DNA of 64,000 bases from Mycobacterium palustre (GTDB lineage: Bacteria; Actinomycetota; Actinomycetes; Mycobacteriales; Mycobacteriaceae): assembly GCF_002101785.1 (NCBI RefSeq), contig NZ_LQPJ01000024.1:1-64000 (forward strand), given 5' to 3'. The first letter of the stretch is position 1. Each line of letters starts with the position of its first letter. Shown piece after piece: positions 1 through 8,305 of this stretch. The notes beneath the pieces are model-generated. The model worked only from the letters and a program-made list of their open reading frames with translations. It ran no database searches and was not told where the DNA came from. A program made the position numbers and the translations under genes.

Positions 1-68
1 AAAATCCCAACGCACCGCGAAGGGGGGGCCAAAACTAGCCGTCACACTGGGGCCACTTCAAGTTGACA
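1..68 (-). mobile_element. Possible terminus of an IS21-family insertion sequence (partial)
   Basis: Read on the minus strand from position 68, the sequence begins TGTCAACTTGAAGTGGCCCC, which resembles the TG-starting ends of IS21-family elements as I remember them. The LuxR-type reading frame loses its family resemblance exactly here, after a Thr-Gly-Gly-Asn stretch, and stops 10 codons later. The rest of the element would lie left of the window, so no transposase is visible. The assignment rests on end sequence and gene disruption only. Confidence 0.45.
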
Positions 69-496
69 TTGCCACCCGTGCGGGCGGTGGCGATCACCAT
101 GGCCACATCCTGAGCCACCAGTTGATGCACCACTAACGCCGACAGGTCGTCGAGCAGGTGGGCGTCGTCGATCACGACCAGCAGCGGCGCGCTGCCCGCA
201 CCGCCGCGCAACGCTTTCAGGACCTGGCGCGCCATGGCCAGCGGGGTGGCGTCGAAGTCATCGATCCACGCGGCGAACGCGCCCAGCGGCACCGCTTGCC
301 CGATCGCCGTTGCGGCCACCCGGCTAACCGCCCAACCCGACGCGGCCATCACGTCAGCGGCCTCACGGGCCAGCCTGGTCTTACCTACGCCGGGTCGGCC
401 GGCGATGACCACCCCCTTGCGCTCACCATCGGTGAGCGCTTCACGGATCATCCGTAGCTCTTCCCCCCGGCCCGTCAGGAGCCAGCGGTCGCCCAT
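35..496 (-). pseudogene. Truncated LuxR-family AAA ATPase regulator (N-terminal fragment)
   Basis: This is the N-terminal nucleotide-binding part of a large LuxR-type regulator with an AAA/STAND ATPase domain. A Walker A motif GRPGVGKTR lies near residues 33-41 and a Walker B-like LLVVIDDAH near residues 105-113. Family members are usually 800 or more residues with a C-terminal LuxR helix-turn-helix; this frame stops at 153 residues, so the sensor repeats and DNA-binding domain are missing. The frame departs from the family after about residue 143, where an IS-like end begins. A small gene lies 34 bp upstream on the same strand. The fragment is probably non-functional as a regulator. Because the left part is outside the window, a separated downstream remnant cannot be excluded. 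Confidence 0.75.
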
Positions 497-530
497 GGCC
501 GAAATGTTAGCCAGACCCGCCAGTCGGAAG

Positions 531-743
531 TTACGGCTTGGGGAATTTCTGTAGTTCTGCGTCCAACTTCTGTCTGGCCAATTCCAGCACGCTGTCGAGA
601 CCCTCCGGTTCGATCTGCAGGTACTGGCAGATCACCTCATCGGCGACACCGGCCCCGCGCAGCCGCAAAGCCAGCGAATGCGCATCGGGAAGCCGGCGCA
701 ACGCCGCCTCATAGCGCAGTGCGGCGTCGTCGAAAGCGCTCAT
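531..743 (-). CDS. Small hypothetical protein upstream of the LuxR fragment
   Basis: A 70-residue soluble, charged protein with no signal peptide or membrane segment. The frame is open further upstream, but the added residues are Arg-rich and look non-coding, so I start at the ATG at 743, preceded by GAGGGC. Residues about 25-65 carry a helical pattern (AGVADEVICQYLQIEPEGLDSVLELAR) that resembles a helix-turn-helix like sigma region 4, where a regulator would read DNA or partner with the adjacent LuxR protein. That resemblance is weak and the function is unknown. It lies 34 bp upstream of the LuxR-type gene and was probably co-transcribed with it before truncation. Confidence 0.6.
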   Translation of the reverse strand: MSAFDDAALRYEAALRRLPDAHSLALRLRGAGVADEVICQYLQIEPEGLDSVLELARQKLDAELQKFPKP

Positions 744-1432
744 GGCTGCCCTCGCCGGTTCGTTCGACCGCCGCCCGACTGCGTCATGGCGCGCACACCG
801 TCGTCGCCCCCGACTCACCGACGTCACCGCCGCGATGCCGTGGCGACCACCGCGTCTGCCCGGCGATCGTGTCGTCCCGCAGCCGACACGCCTTCATCGC
901 CGTGTCACCGTGTGCGCCCGCGTTGGTCATGTCGGTGCGCGGTAGGTCAATGTCGGCCTCCTTTGGCCGTGCGGTCGTCGCTTGACTCGCCGCGCCGGCG
1001 CAGACCCACCGCCGCGGCCACAAGCCATTCTGGGCGGCCCGGCGGTGCGCGGTACCCGTGTTCGACTACCTGATTCGGGCAACCAACCTCAACCGACTAC
1101 GCGCGATCCGACCGCTTGCGCGCTCCCGCTACGCACACGCGCAGTCGCGGCCGACCACGGCGGCCACGGGCCGACACGAATTCTTTTAACTCCCTCGTGT
1201 TCGTTGGTGATCCGATCGCTTCGGGCGATCCGTTGGTTCGGGCGCCGGGTCGTTGTGGGTAGTTGCGGCGCGGCGCTGAGTAATCGGCGCGACCGTCGCG
1301 CCGAATTGCAGGTAGTACAGCACGGGTCCCGCACCAGCTCGGCGGGCCGACGATAGCCCTAAGCAGGGTGGCCGCCCCGCGCACCACCTTCGCCCCGCGA
1401 CCTTTAGCGCAAACCTGTATGGGAGGAGTCTC
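744..1432. other. Gene-poor interval
   Basis: About 690 bp without a credible gene. The open frames present on both strands are Arg/Pro/Ser-rich, overlap each other and lack ribosome binding sites, as expected of shadow frames in GC-rich DNA. The interval must hold the promoters for the divergent small gene (minus) and the DUF4189 gene (plus). I see no tRNA, repeat or strong palindrome. Confidence 0.6.
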
Positions 1433-1849
1433 ATGCGAGCTATCAGTCGTCCACAACGCCCCGTTATCCGCGTGGCGGCCGCCGCAGCGGCGGGCGCGCT
1501 GGCTATCGGGATGGCCCCCGTCGCACGTGCCGACGACACCTGGGGCGCCATCGCCATCTCACCAGACAGCACGCGGTGGGGATTGTCGAATGGGCAACAA
1601 GACCAGGGATCGGCCAGAACCGTTGCAGCGTACAAGTGTATGGGCAACGGCCCGGGCTGCAACGGAAACGTCACCACCTTCACCGACTGTGGTGTGCTGT
1701 TCCGAAACGGCAACAGCCTGTTCACCGCGACCGGGGCCACCAAAGAGGACGCCGAATCCGCGGCCCAGAAGCAAACACCCGGCAGCACCGAAGTCAGCTG
1801 GGCATGCAACAACCCGCCGGCCTCGGGCCCGACCAGCTACCGGGGTTGA
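1433..1849 (+). CDS. Secreted DUF4189-family protein
   Basis: A 138-residue exported protein. Residues 1-33 form a Sec signal peptide: basic start, an Ala-rich core and a VARA-DD cleavage site. The mature part has WGAIAIS near its start and four cysteines (in YKCMG, GPGCNG, TDCGV, SWACNN), a pattern known from DUF4189 proteins, where they likely form disulfides. The start ATG is preceded by GGGAGGAG at good spacing. DUF4189 proteins are small secreted mycobacterial proteins without a defined activity. A lipoprotein gene follows 165 bp downstream on the same strand, so both products are destined for the envelope. Confidence 0.85.
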   Translation: MRAISRPQRPVIRVAAAAAAGALAIGMAPVARADDTWGAIAISPDSTRWGLSNGQQDQGSARTVAAYKCMGNGPGCNGNVTTFTDCGVLFRNGNSLFTATGATKEDAESAAQKQTPGSTEVSWACNNPPASGPTSYRG

Positions 1850-2014
1850 CACCGCCAGTGATCGGCGGCCAGCCTGACACCCGGTTCACGGCCGGACAAA
1901 TGCTCGGGCGCCCAGCAACGGTTCCAGCCTGGCCTGCGTCCTCAGCGGTTTTTGGCGACGACGTTCACAGCATCGGCTGACTCGAATATCAACCTGTCAG
2001 GAGGACCTACCCCC

Positions 2015-2500
2015 ATGGCTATTGGACGGGCGGTTACCGTCGTCGCCATTTCTGCCGCCGTCGCCGTCGGAATAGCCGGTTGCGCGCGGGCCGGCGGCCC
2101 CCGGAATCCCGGGGCAGCCTCTCCGCCCGGCGGAACATCACCGGCCGTGGTGACCGCGAACCAGATGAGCGGCCGCTTCACGGCTGTCGAACAAGGGGAT
2201 CCACCCGCGGTGTGGACGTTCACTTCGTGTGGCAATGGATGCGCCGAAGTCAAGTTCGCGGACGGCCGAACCGCGGTGGCAACCCTGGACAACGGCCAAT
2301 GGACACTGGACGAACTCGACAACCCCACGGCAATTAAGTGCACCGCCGACGGCTCCGAGAAGCCCGGCACCGCCCACTATTCCTGGGATCCGACCACTTT
2401 GACCGGCCAAACCTGGGCCACCGACGACAGCGGAGCATGCGGGGCGGTGCGCGGAATCGACACGGCCGGCGTGCCATTCAGCTTGACACCGGTGAGGTGA
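2015..2500 (+). CDS. Putative lipoprotein of unknown function
   Basis: A 161-residue protein with a lipoprotein signal peptide: a hydrophobic segment after MAIGRA followed by the lipobox IAGC near residue 23. The mature domain is small and beta-rich, with paired cysteines (TSCGNGC, IKCTAD, GACGAV) and a WTF...AEVKF pattern seen in mycobacterial secreted proteins of unknown role. The ATG at 2015 is chosen because CAGGAGGACC sits just upstream and the signal peptide starts there; an in-frame start 63 bases earlier would bury the signal. It probably sits on the outer face of the cell membrane. No function is proposed. Confidence 0.8.
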   Translation: MAIGRAVTVVAISAAVAVGIAGCARAGGPRNPGAASPPGGTSPAVVTANQMSGRFTAVEQGDPPAVWTFTSCGNGCAEVKFADGRTAVATLDNGQWTLDELDNPTAIKCTADGSEKPGTAHYSWDPTTLTGQTWATDDSGACGAVRGIDTAGVPFSLTPVR

Positions 2501-2743
2501 TCAATCCAGGTTGTGGTGGCGCGATTGAGTCCATCAGGAAACGCACCCGGATTATTGCGAAACATCGTGGGCCCGATTCCCGCCGGGAAGCTCCCCGGTC
2601 GTGGCGGAAATGCAAACTCGCACAAGAGCGTACAAGCGGCGGGCGGCGCCTTTTCGAAACACTGCGGCTTTCACCGGCTGGGCCCAAGCCTGCGAAGCTA
2701 GCTGAGGCGAAAGCTGCTGTAGTCGTTTGGTGCTCGGTGAGGG
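2501..2743. other. Intergenic region between converging genes
   Basis: 243 bp separating the stop of the lipoprotein gene from the stop of the thiolase gene on the other strand. No gene, strong hairpin with U-tract or repeat is evident. It probably contains termination signals for both. Confidence 0.5.
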
Positions 2744-3892
2744 TCAGGTCGTCAGGATCGTCGCCGCCGCGGTGCCCGGCGCCCCGTAGAGCTGGGTGAA
2801 GCCGACCTTCGGATTGCCGGGGACCTGCCGGTCGCCCGCCTCGCCGCGGAGTTGACGAACGATTTCGTGAATCTGGCGCAGGCCGGACGCACCGATCGGC
2901 TCACCGTTGGCGATCAGTCCCCCGTCGGTGTTGACCGGCATCGCGCCGCCGATCTCGGTGGCGCCGTCGGCCAGCAGCTTCTCCTGGTCGCCGTGCGCGC
3001 AGAACCCGCATTCGGCCATGTGGATGATCTCGGCGCCCGCGTCGGTGTCCTGGAGCTGGATCACGTCGACGTCGTCGGGCGCCACCCCGGCCCTTTCGAA
3101 TGCGGCTCGCGCGGCGTACACGGTCGGCGCGACGTCCTCGTCGACCGGCGCGAAGGTGGTGTTCACCTCGTAGGCGCCGTAGCGGCGGGTGCGGACCTCG
3201 ACCGCCCGCAGGTAGACGGGCTTGGAGGTGTAGCGGTGTGCGATATCGGCCCTGCACATCACCGCGGCCGCGGCGCCCTCGTCGGGTGCGCAGAACATGT
3301 ACTGGGTCAGCGGGTAGTTGAGCACCGGCGAATTCAAAATCTGGTCCTCGGGGATCGTCTTGCGGCGGAACGCGTTCGGATTCAGCGAACCGTTTCGGAA
3401 GTTCTTCGCGGCAACTTTGGCGAGCGTCGCGGTGGAGATGTTGTGCTCGTGCAGATAGCGATTCGCCTTCATGCCGAAAAACTTGGTGGTCAAATACTGC
3501 CCGTTCTCCGCATACCAGCTCGGCATGCCCACCAGCGCCGGGTCTTCGGTGAAAGCCCCGCGCGGGTGCTTGTCCAGGCCGATGGCGATGCCAATGTCAT
3601 AGTCGCCCAACCGGATTCCGTCGGCACCGGCCTTGACCGCGCTGGCCGCGGTCGCGCACGCGTTGAACACGTTGGTAAACGGGATGCCCGTCAGGCCCAC
3701 CATGCCGACGATCGCGTCGGGGTTGGCCACCGTCCAGCTGCCACCGGTGGCGAATTGGATGTCCTGCCACGCGACACCGGCGTCGGCGACCGCGGCGAAG
3801 ATCGCGTCGACGCCCATCTGCATCGCCGACTTGCCCTCGAAGCGGCCGAACGGGTGCAGACCCACCCCGATGATGGCGACGTCGTTGGTCAT
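2744..3892 (-). CDS. SCP-x-type thiolase / lipid-transfer protein
   Basis: A 382-residue thiolase-fold enzyme of the sterol-carrier-protein-x group (mycobacterial Ltp proteins). The nucleophilic Cys is C79 in FNACATAAS. The usual GHPxGxSG motif reads GEPIGASG and the usual C-terminal Cys motif reads QLYGAPG; as far as I recall this variant occurs in several Ltp-type subgroups, so it does not by itself mean loss of function, but it leaves the exact reaction (thiolysis or retro-aldol cleavage) open. It would act on acyl-CoA esters near the end of a beta-oxidation-like sequence. AAGGAG lies before the ATG. It is the last gene of a minus-strand set P450, CoA-transferase, thiolase. Confidence 0.85.
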   Translation of the reverse strand: MTNDVAIIGVGLHPFGRFEGKSAMQMGVDAIFAAVADAGVAWQDIQFATGGSWTVANPDAIVGMVGLTGIPFTNVFNACATAASAVKAGADGIRLGDYDIGIAIGLDKHPRGAFTEDPALVGMPSWYAENGQYLTTKFFGMKANRYLHEHNISTATLAKVAAKNFRNGSLNPNAFRRKTIPEDQILNSPVLNYPLTQYMFCAPDEGAAAAVMCRADIAHRYTSKPVYLRAVEVRTRRYGAYEVNTTFAPVDEDVAPTVYAARAAFERAGVAPDDVDVIQLQDTDAGAEIIHMAECGFCAHGDQEKLLADGATEIGGAMPVNTDGGLIANGEPIGASGLRQIHEIVRQLRGEAGDRQVPGNPKVGFTQLYGAPGTAAATILTT

Positions 3893-4039
3893 CGGTCTGT
3901 CTCCTTGTTCTCGGGCGGCGCTAACGCCGGCGCACCAGCTGTGCCCGCCGAAGGGCCGCAGGTCGGTGTTGATCCTGGTGTCGCCGCGTGGCGAGCAGCG
4001 CTCCGCGGCGCGCGTTGGCGGCGCCGATACCGGTGCCGG

Positions 4040-5266
4040 TCAAGCGACGGCCCCCGAGTCCTTCAGCTCGGCGATGCGGTCCCAGTCCATGCCGAGCTCC
4101 ATCAGCACGACCTCGGTGTGCTCGCTGGCCTGCGGCGCGCGGGTGGTCACCAGCGGCTCGTGATTGAACTGGACGGGGCCGCGCACCACGCGGAACGGCT
4201 TTCCGCCGCTCGCCAGCTCGACCTCGGCGATCATGTCGTTGGCGATGGCCTGCTCGTCGTCGACGAGATCGAGGAGGCTCTGGAAGGGCGCCCACTGGCC
4301 CTTCATCGTCTTGAGGTGCTGGCGCCAGTACGCAAAGGGCTTGGCAGCGAACGCCTTCGCGATCAGTTCGGCTGCCGCGTCTGCGTTTTGGATCAGCGAG
4401 AGCACGTCGGAAAAGCGGGGGTCGTCGGCGGCCTCGGGGATGCCGAGGTGCTCGAAGGTGTCGCGGATCAAGCCGGTCGGGCTGATGATGCAGAGGTTGA
4501 TGGTGCCGCCGTCGGAGGTTTCGTAATTGCCCATGAACGGATTTACCGACGGGTTCCCCGAACCCGGCATCGGCGTGCGCATCACCTCTCCGGTCTCCAT
4601 GCCCTGGGTGAGGCTGGCCCCCGCCGCCCACCATGCCGTGCTCAGCAACGACACATCGAGCTCGACGGCTTCGCCGGTGCGCTCGCGGTGCAGCAACGCG
4701 GCCGAGATGCCGCCGGCGATGAACATGCCACCGATGGAATCACCGAACGCCGGGATGCCCTGTCCCAGTGCGCCGCCCAGCTCCTCCGGTGTCAGCGCAT
4801 AGCCGATGCCGCTGCGCGTCCAGAACGCCGTCCCGTCGTAGCCGCCGACGTCACGCTCGGCACCCTTGTCGCCGTACGCCGAACCCCGCGCGTAGACGAT
4901 GTTCGGGTTCACCTCGCGGATGTGCTCCACGTCGAACTTGTGCTTCTGCCGCTGCGCGGGCAGGTAGTTGGTCAAGAACACGTCCGAGACCTTGGCCAGT
5001 TCGTAGATCACCTCCTGGCCGCCGGGTGTGGACACGTCGATCCCGACGCTGCGCTTGCCGCGGTTGGGATGCTCCATCAGCGGGTGCCGGTCCGGATCGA
5101 CCTGGATGCCGCCCATGTTGAGGAAGCCGCGTTGGGTGTCACCGCGCAGCGGGTGCTCGACCTTGATGACGTCGGCGCCCCAATCGGCGAGGATGGCCCC
5201 GGCCGCGGGGACGAACGTGAACTGCGCGAGCTCGAGGACGCGAAAGCCCTCCATTACCTTGATCAT
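4040..5266 (-). CDS. Family III (CaiB/BaiF) acyl-CoA transferase
   Basis: A 408-residue family III CoA-transferase, which moves CoA from one acyl-CoA to a free carboxylic acid. The N-terminus has the family pattern RVLELAQF...GADVIKVEHP (residues about 9-38). The catalytic Asp is in FGDSIGGMFIAGG near residue 175, the position of D169 in formyl-CoA transferase. It starts 9 bp after the stop of the P450 gene and precedes the thiolase by 147 bp, so the three are likely one transcript. It probably activates an oxygenated acid for degradation; the substrate cannot be read from sequence. Confidence 0.88.
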   Translation of the reverse strand: MIKVMEGFRVLELAQFTFVPAAGAILADWGADVIKVEHPLRGDTQRGFLNMGGIQVDPDRHPLMEHPNRGKRSVGIDVSTPGGQEVIYELAKVSDVFLTNYLPAQRQKHKFDVEHIREVNPNIVYARGSAYGDKGAERDVGGYDGTAFWTRSGIGYALTPEELGGALGQGIPAFGDSIGGMFIAGGISAALLHRERTGEAVELDVSLLSTAWWAAGASLTQGMETGEVMRTPMPGSGNPSVNPFMGNYETSDGGTINLCIISPTGLIRDTFEHLGIPEAADDPRFSDVLSLIQNADAAAELIAKAFAAKPFAYWRQHLKTMKGQWAPFQSLLDLVDDEQAIANDMIAEVELASGGKPFRVVRGPVQFNHEPLVTTRAPQASEHTEVVLMELGMDWDRIAELKDSGAVA

Positions 5267-5275
5267 TTTCGGACC

Positions 5276-6481
5276 CTACTTCTCGTCGAACGTCACCGGA
5301 AGCGCCGTCGGCGAACGGAACGGCTGCCCGTGGATGTGCGGATCTTGGACGTCTCCGTCCATCTCCAGCCGGAGGTTGGTCAACCGTTTGATCAGGCATT
5401 CGAGGGCGACCCGGGTTTCCAGCCGGGCCAGGTGTAGGCCCAGGCAGGTGTGCTCACCGGCGGCGAAGGAGATGTGCGGCAGGTGCTTGCGGAAGATGTC
5501 GAATTCTTCCGAACGCTCCCAGCGCCGTTCGTCCCGGTTGGCCGAGCCGATGCACACCCCGACCACCGAACGGGCCGGAATCTCAACGCCTTCCAGCTCG
5601 GTGTCCTCGGTCGTGAAGCGCTGCACCGTCGTCAGCGGTGTCTCGAAGCGCAGGCCCTCCTCGATCGCAGGACCGATCAGCCCGGGGTCTGCCTGCACGG
5701 CGGCGAACTGGTCGGCATGCGTGAGCAGCAGGTAAAGCAGGTTGCCCGACGACCGATAGGTCGTCTCCAGGCCGGCGGGCAGCAGCAGCCGCAGGAACGA
5801 GTAAATCGCCTCGTCGCTGAGCTTTTCGCCGTCGATCTCCGCGGTGACCAGGTCACCGATGATGTCCTGGGTCGGCTTGGATCGGCGCTGCTCGATCTGC
5901 TCGAGGAAGTAGTCTTTGAGCGCCGCCGACGCCTCGAAGGCGCGCTCGTAGTTGATGTGGTAGCTGATCAGCTCCTCGGCGCGCTTGCGGAACAGCGGCA
6001 GGTCGTCGGCCGGCAGTCCCAACAATCGGGCGATGATGCGGGTGGGGAATTCGAACGTGAATTGCCGGACCAAATCGGCGTGCCCGCTGCCGATGAACTC
6101 GTCGATCAACGCGTCGCAGACCGGCCGCACGATGGTGGGTTCCCACCGCGTCAGCGCCTTGGACTTGAACGCCGCCGACACCAGGTTGCGATGGTCGCGG
6201 TGCTGCTGCCCCTGCATCGCGAGGATCGTTGGCCCCATGAACAGCCCGATCGTTTGGTCGTAGGGCTTGGAGCTGAACACCCGCCCGTCGCGGAACACCT
6301 TGTTGACCGCGTCGAAGGACATCGCGGAGTACTCGCGCTTGGGCACCAGGGACTCCGGTGTCTTGGAGTAGTCCATGACCGACCCGCGAAACGCGCCCGA
6401 CTGTCGGCGCTTGCGGGCGAAGAACGGGTAAGGGTCGCGCAGATCGACGGCCTGGTCGCCGGTGTGCACATCGGTCGTCAC
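5276..6481 (-). CDS. Cytochrome P450 (paralogue of the P450 at 22238-23476)
   Basis: A 401-residue soluble P450. The ExxR motif is EEGLR. The heme-binding loop is FAAGEHTCLG with the ligand Cys near residue 346; the second loop residue is Ala rather than the usual Gly. The I-helix reads LPAGLETTYRS, with Glu in place of the common Asp of AGxDT. Substrate and redox partner are unknown; the ferredoxin and reductase at 34604-36014 are candidates. The GTG start has GGAGG five bases upstream. A 19-bp perfect inverted repeat lies in the promoter. It shares these unusual motifs with the other P450 at 22238, so the two are recent paralogues. Confidence 0.92.
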   Translation of the reverse strand: MTTDVHTGDQAVDLRDPYPFFARKRRQSGAFRGSVMDYSKTPESLVPKREYSAMSFDAVNKVFRDGRVFSSKPYDQTIGLFMGPTILAMQGQQHRDHRNLVSAAFKSKALTRWEPTIVRPVCDALIDEFIGSGHADLVRQFTFEFPTRIIARLLGLPADDLPLFRKRAEELISYHINYERAFEASAALKDYFLEQIEQRRSKPTQDIIGDLVTAEIDGEKLSDEAIYSFLRLLLPAGLETTYRSSGNLLYLLLTHADQFAAVQADPGLIGPAIEEGLRFETPLTTVQRFTTEDTELEGVEIPARSVVGVCIGSANRDERRWERSEEFDIFRKHLPHISFAAGEHTCLGLHLARLETRVALECLIKRLTNLRLEMDGDVQDPHIHGQPFRSPTALPVTFDEK

Positions 6482-6527
6482 CTAGGCCTCCAGCATCGTC
6501 GGCGAAACGGGGCGGTCCTCGCGTAAG

Positions 6528-6555
6528 ATCGTACTGTAATTCTTACAGTAGACAA
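6528..6555 (-). promoter_or_regulatory. Promoter with operator palindrome for the P450-CoA transferase-thiolase set
   Basis: TACTGTAATTCTTACAGTA (6532-6550) is a perfect inverted repeat with 8-bp arms and a 3-bp centre. On the minus strand it fills the space between a -35-like TTGTCT (6550-6555) and a -10-like TACGAT (6528-6533), 16 bp apart. That is where a TetR-type repressor would block polymerase. The half-site TTACAGTA recurs at 9948 and 15552. Confidence 0.65.
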
Positions 6556-6606
6556 CATGGTCGCGAGGTCGCGGCCGCGCGGCTCAGCGACCGGCGTCGA
6601 CGGTGG

Positions 6607-8256
6607 TCACCCGTTGACCGCCTGCTCGCGGGCCCACCGGTAGTCGGCCTTGCCCGATGGGCTGCGCTCGATGGCGCTGCGGAATACGACCGCCTTGGGA
6701 AGCTTGTAACGGGCCAACGATTTCGCGGCGTGCGCGACCAGCTCGTCGGCGTCCGCGTGGGCCCCAACCGCGAGCGCGACCACCGCGACCACCTCCTGGC
6801 CCCAGCGTTCGCTCGGCCGCCCGGCGACCACCACGTCGGCCACCGCGGGGTGCGAGGCGATCGCCGTCTCGACCTCCTCGACGAAAATCTTCTCCCCGCC
6901 CGAATTGATGGTCACCGAGTCACGGCCCAGCAATTCGATGACGCCGTCGGCGCGGTGGCGCGCGCGGTCGCCGGGCACGGCGTAGCGCACCCCGTCGATC
7001 ACCGGAAATGTCTTGGCGGTCTTGGCCGCATCGCCCTTGTAGCCCAAGGGGACATAGCCCCGTTGCGCCAGCCAGCCCATCCCGTCGTGACCCGGTTGCA
7101 GGATGGCGCTCAAATCCTCGGATGCCACGAAGGTATCGGGTCCGGCGTTGAAGGTGCCGGTGGACACCGCCCCCGGCGTCGACATGTGGTGCATCTGCGC
7201 GCCCGTCTCCGACGAGCCGACGCCGTCGACGACGACGGCGTGGGGCAGGGCTTCTATCAAGCGTTGCTTCACGTGCGGGGTGAGCAGGGCGCCGCCGTTG
7301 GCGACCACGCCCACGGACGACACGTCGGCGACACCCTTTTCGATCGCCGCGAGCAGGGGGCGGGCCATCGCATCGCCGACCACGGTCACCACCGGCACCC
7401 GCTCCCGCTCGATCGTGCGCACCACGTCCTCGGCGTCCAGGTGGTCGACGACGGAAGGAAAGACGACCGACTGCCCGGTGGTGATCGCGGTCATCACGCT
7501 CCACTGTGCCGCGCCGTGGATCAGCGGCGGCAGGATCAGCACTTTGGCGCCGGGTCCGGCCGGCAACCTCGCGACGATTTCCTCGACGGAGCCGGACGGC
7601 TCGCCGGTCATCAGGTTCCGCCCACCGAAGGACGTCATGAAGATGTCGTGCTGGCGCCACAGCACGCCCTTCGGCATCCCCGTGGTGCCGCCGGTGTACA
7701 GGACGTACAAGTCGTCGGGCGAGTGCCGCACCGGCGGTGGTTGCGGCGCGCTGGAGGCCAGGACCGTCTCGTAATCGACCGCGCCGTAAAGCAAGTCGTG
7801 GCCCGAGTCGTCGGCGATCTGGATCAGCACGCGCAGTCGCGGCAGGTCCGGCAGGATTTCGGCCACCCGCGGCGCGAAGGCTGCGTGGTAGACCAGGGCG
7901 GTCGCCCCGGCGTCCTTGAGCAGGTATTGCAGCTCGCTCTTGACATAGCGGAAGTTGACGTTGAAGGGCGCGACGCGCGCCAGGAAGCTGCCGAGCAGCG
8001 CCTCGACGAATTCGTTGCCGTTGTAGGCGTAGAGGCCCAGCAGGTCCTGGCCCACCTCGTGCCCGGCCAGTCCCGAGCGTTCGGTGTGACACCCGAGGCC
8101 CCGCGAGTGCAGGTACGCGGCGAGCCGGTTGGATCGCTCGAGGATTTGGGCGTAGCTGTAGCGCTTGTCGCCACGGATCACCAGTTCGCGGTCGGGGATC
8201 GCGGCGGCGACGGCCGTCGCGACCTCGGGAACGGTGAATTGCTTTGCGCTGTTCAC
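6607..8256 (-). CDS. Acyl-CoA synthetase (FadD-type)
   Basis: A 549-residue ANL-superfamily acyl-CoA ligase that adenylates a carboxylic acid with ATP and transfers it to CoA. The phosphate-binding loop is YTGGTTGMPKG near residues 190-200; GVGSSETGAQ matches the A5 region; the hinge and C-terminal lysine region is SPSGKADYRW. Length and motif spelling resemble the FadD19 group that acts on steroid side chains, but this is a resemblance only. The start is GTG with GGAAAGGAAAG upstream. It lies between the isochorismatase-like gene and the P450 promoter on the same strand. Confidence 0.88.
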   Translation of the reverse strand: MNSAKQFTVPEVATAVAAAIPDRELVIRGDKRYSYAQILERSNRLAAYLHSRGLGCHTERSGLAGHEVGQDLLGLYAYNGNEFVEALLGSFLARVAPFNVNFRYVKSELQYLLKDAGATALVYHAAFAPRVAEILPDLPRLRVLIQIADDSGHDLLYGAVDYETVLASSAPQPPPVRHSPDDLYVLYTGGTTGMPKGVLWRQHDIFMTSFGGRNLMTGEPSGSVEEIVARLPAGPGAKVLILPPLIHGAAQWSVMTAITTGQSVVFPSVVDHLDAEDVVRTIERERVPVVTVVGDAMARPLLAAIEKGVADVSSVGVVANGGALLTPHVKQRLIEALPHAVVVDGVGSSETGAQMHHMSTPGAVSTGTFNAGPDTFVASEDLSAILQPGHDGMGWLAQRGYVPLGYKGDAAKTAKTFPVIDGVRYAVPGDRARHRADGVIELLGRDSVTINSGGEKIFVEEVETAIASHPAVADVVVAGRPSERWGQEVVAVVALAVGAHADADELVAHAAKSLARYKLPKAVVFRSAIERSPSGKADYRWAREQAVNG

Positions 8257-8305
8257 TCTTTCCTTTCCGCCAACGGGGTGGGCGTCACGGTGCCGTCGGT
8301 AGCGG

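Noticed and set aside
744..1432. Several 60-130-codon frames on both strands in the left gap
   Set aside because: They overlap each other, are Arg/Pro-rich and lack ribosome binding sites or recognisable motifs.
2852..5437. A plus-strand open frame of 861 codons antisense to the thiolase and CoA-transferase genes
   Set aside because: It mirrors the codon structure of two real genes on the other strand, is rich in Arg, Gly, Val and Asp without family motifs, and spans the gap between them. It is a GC-skew shadow.
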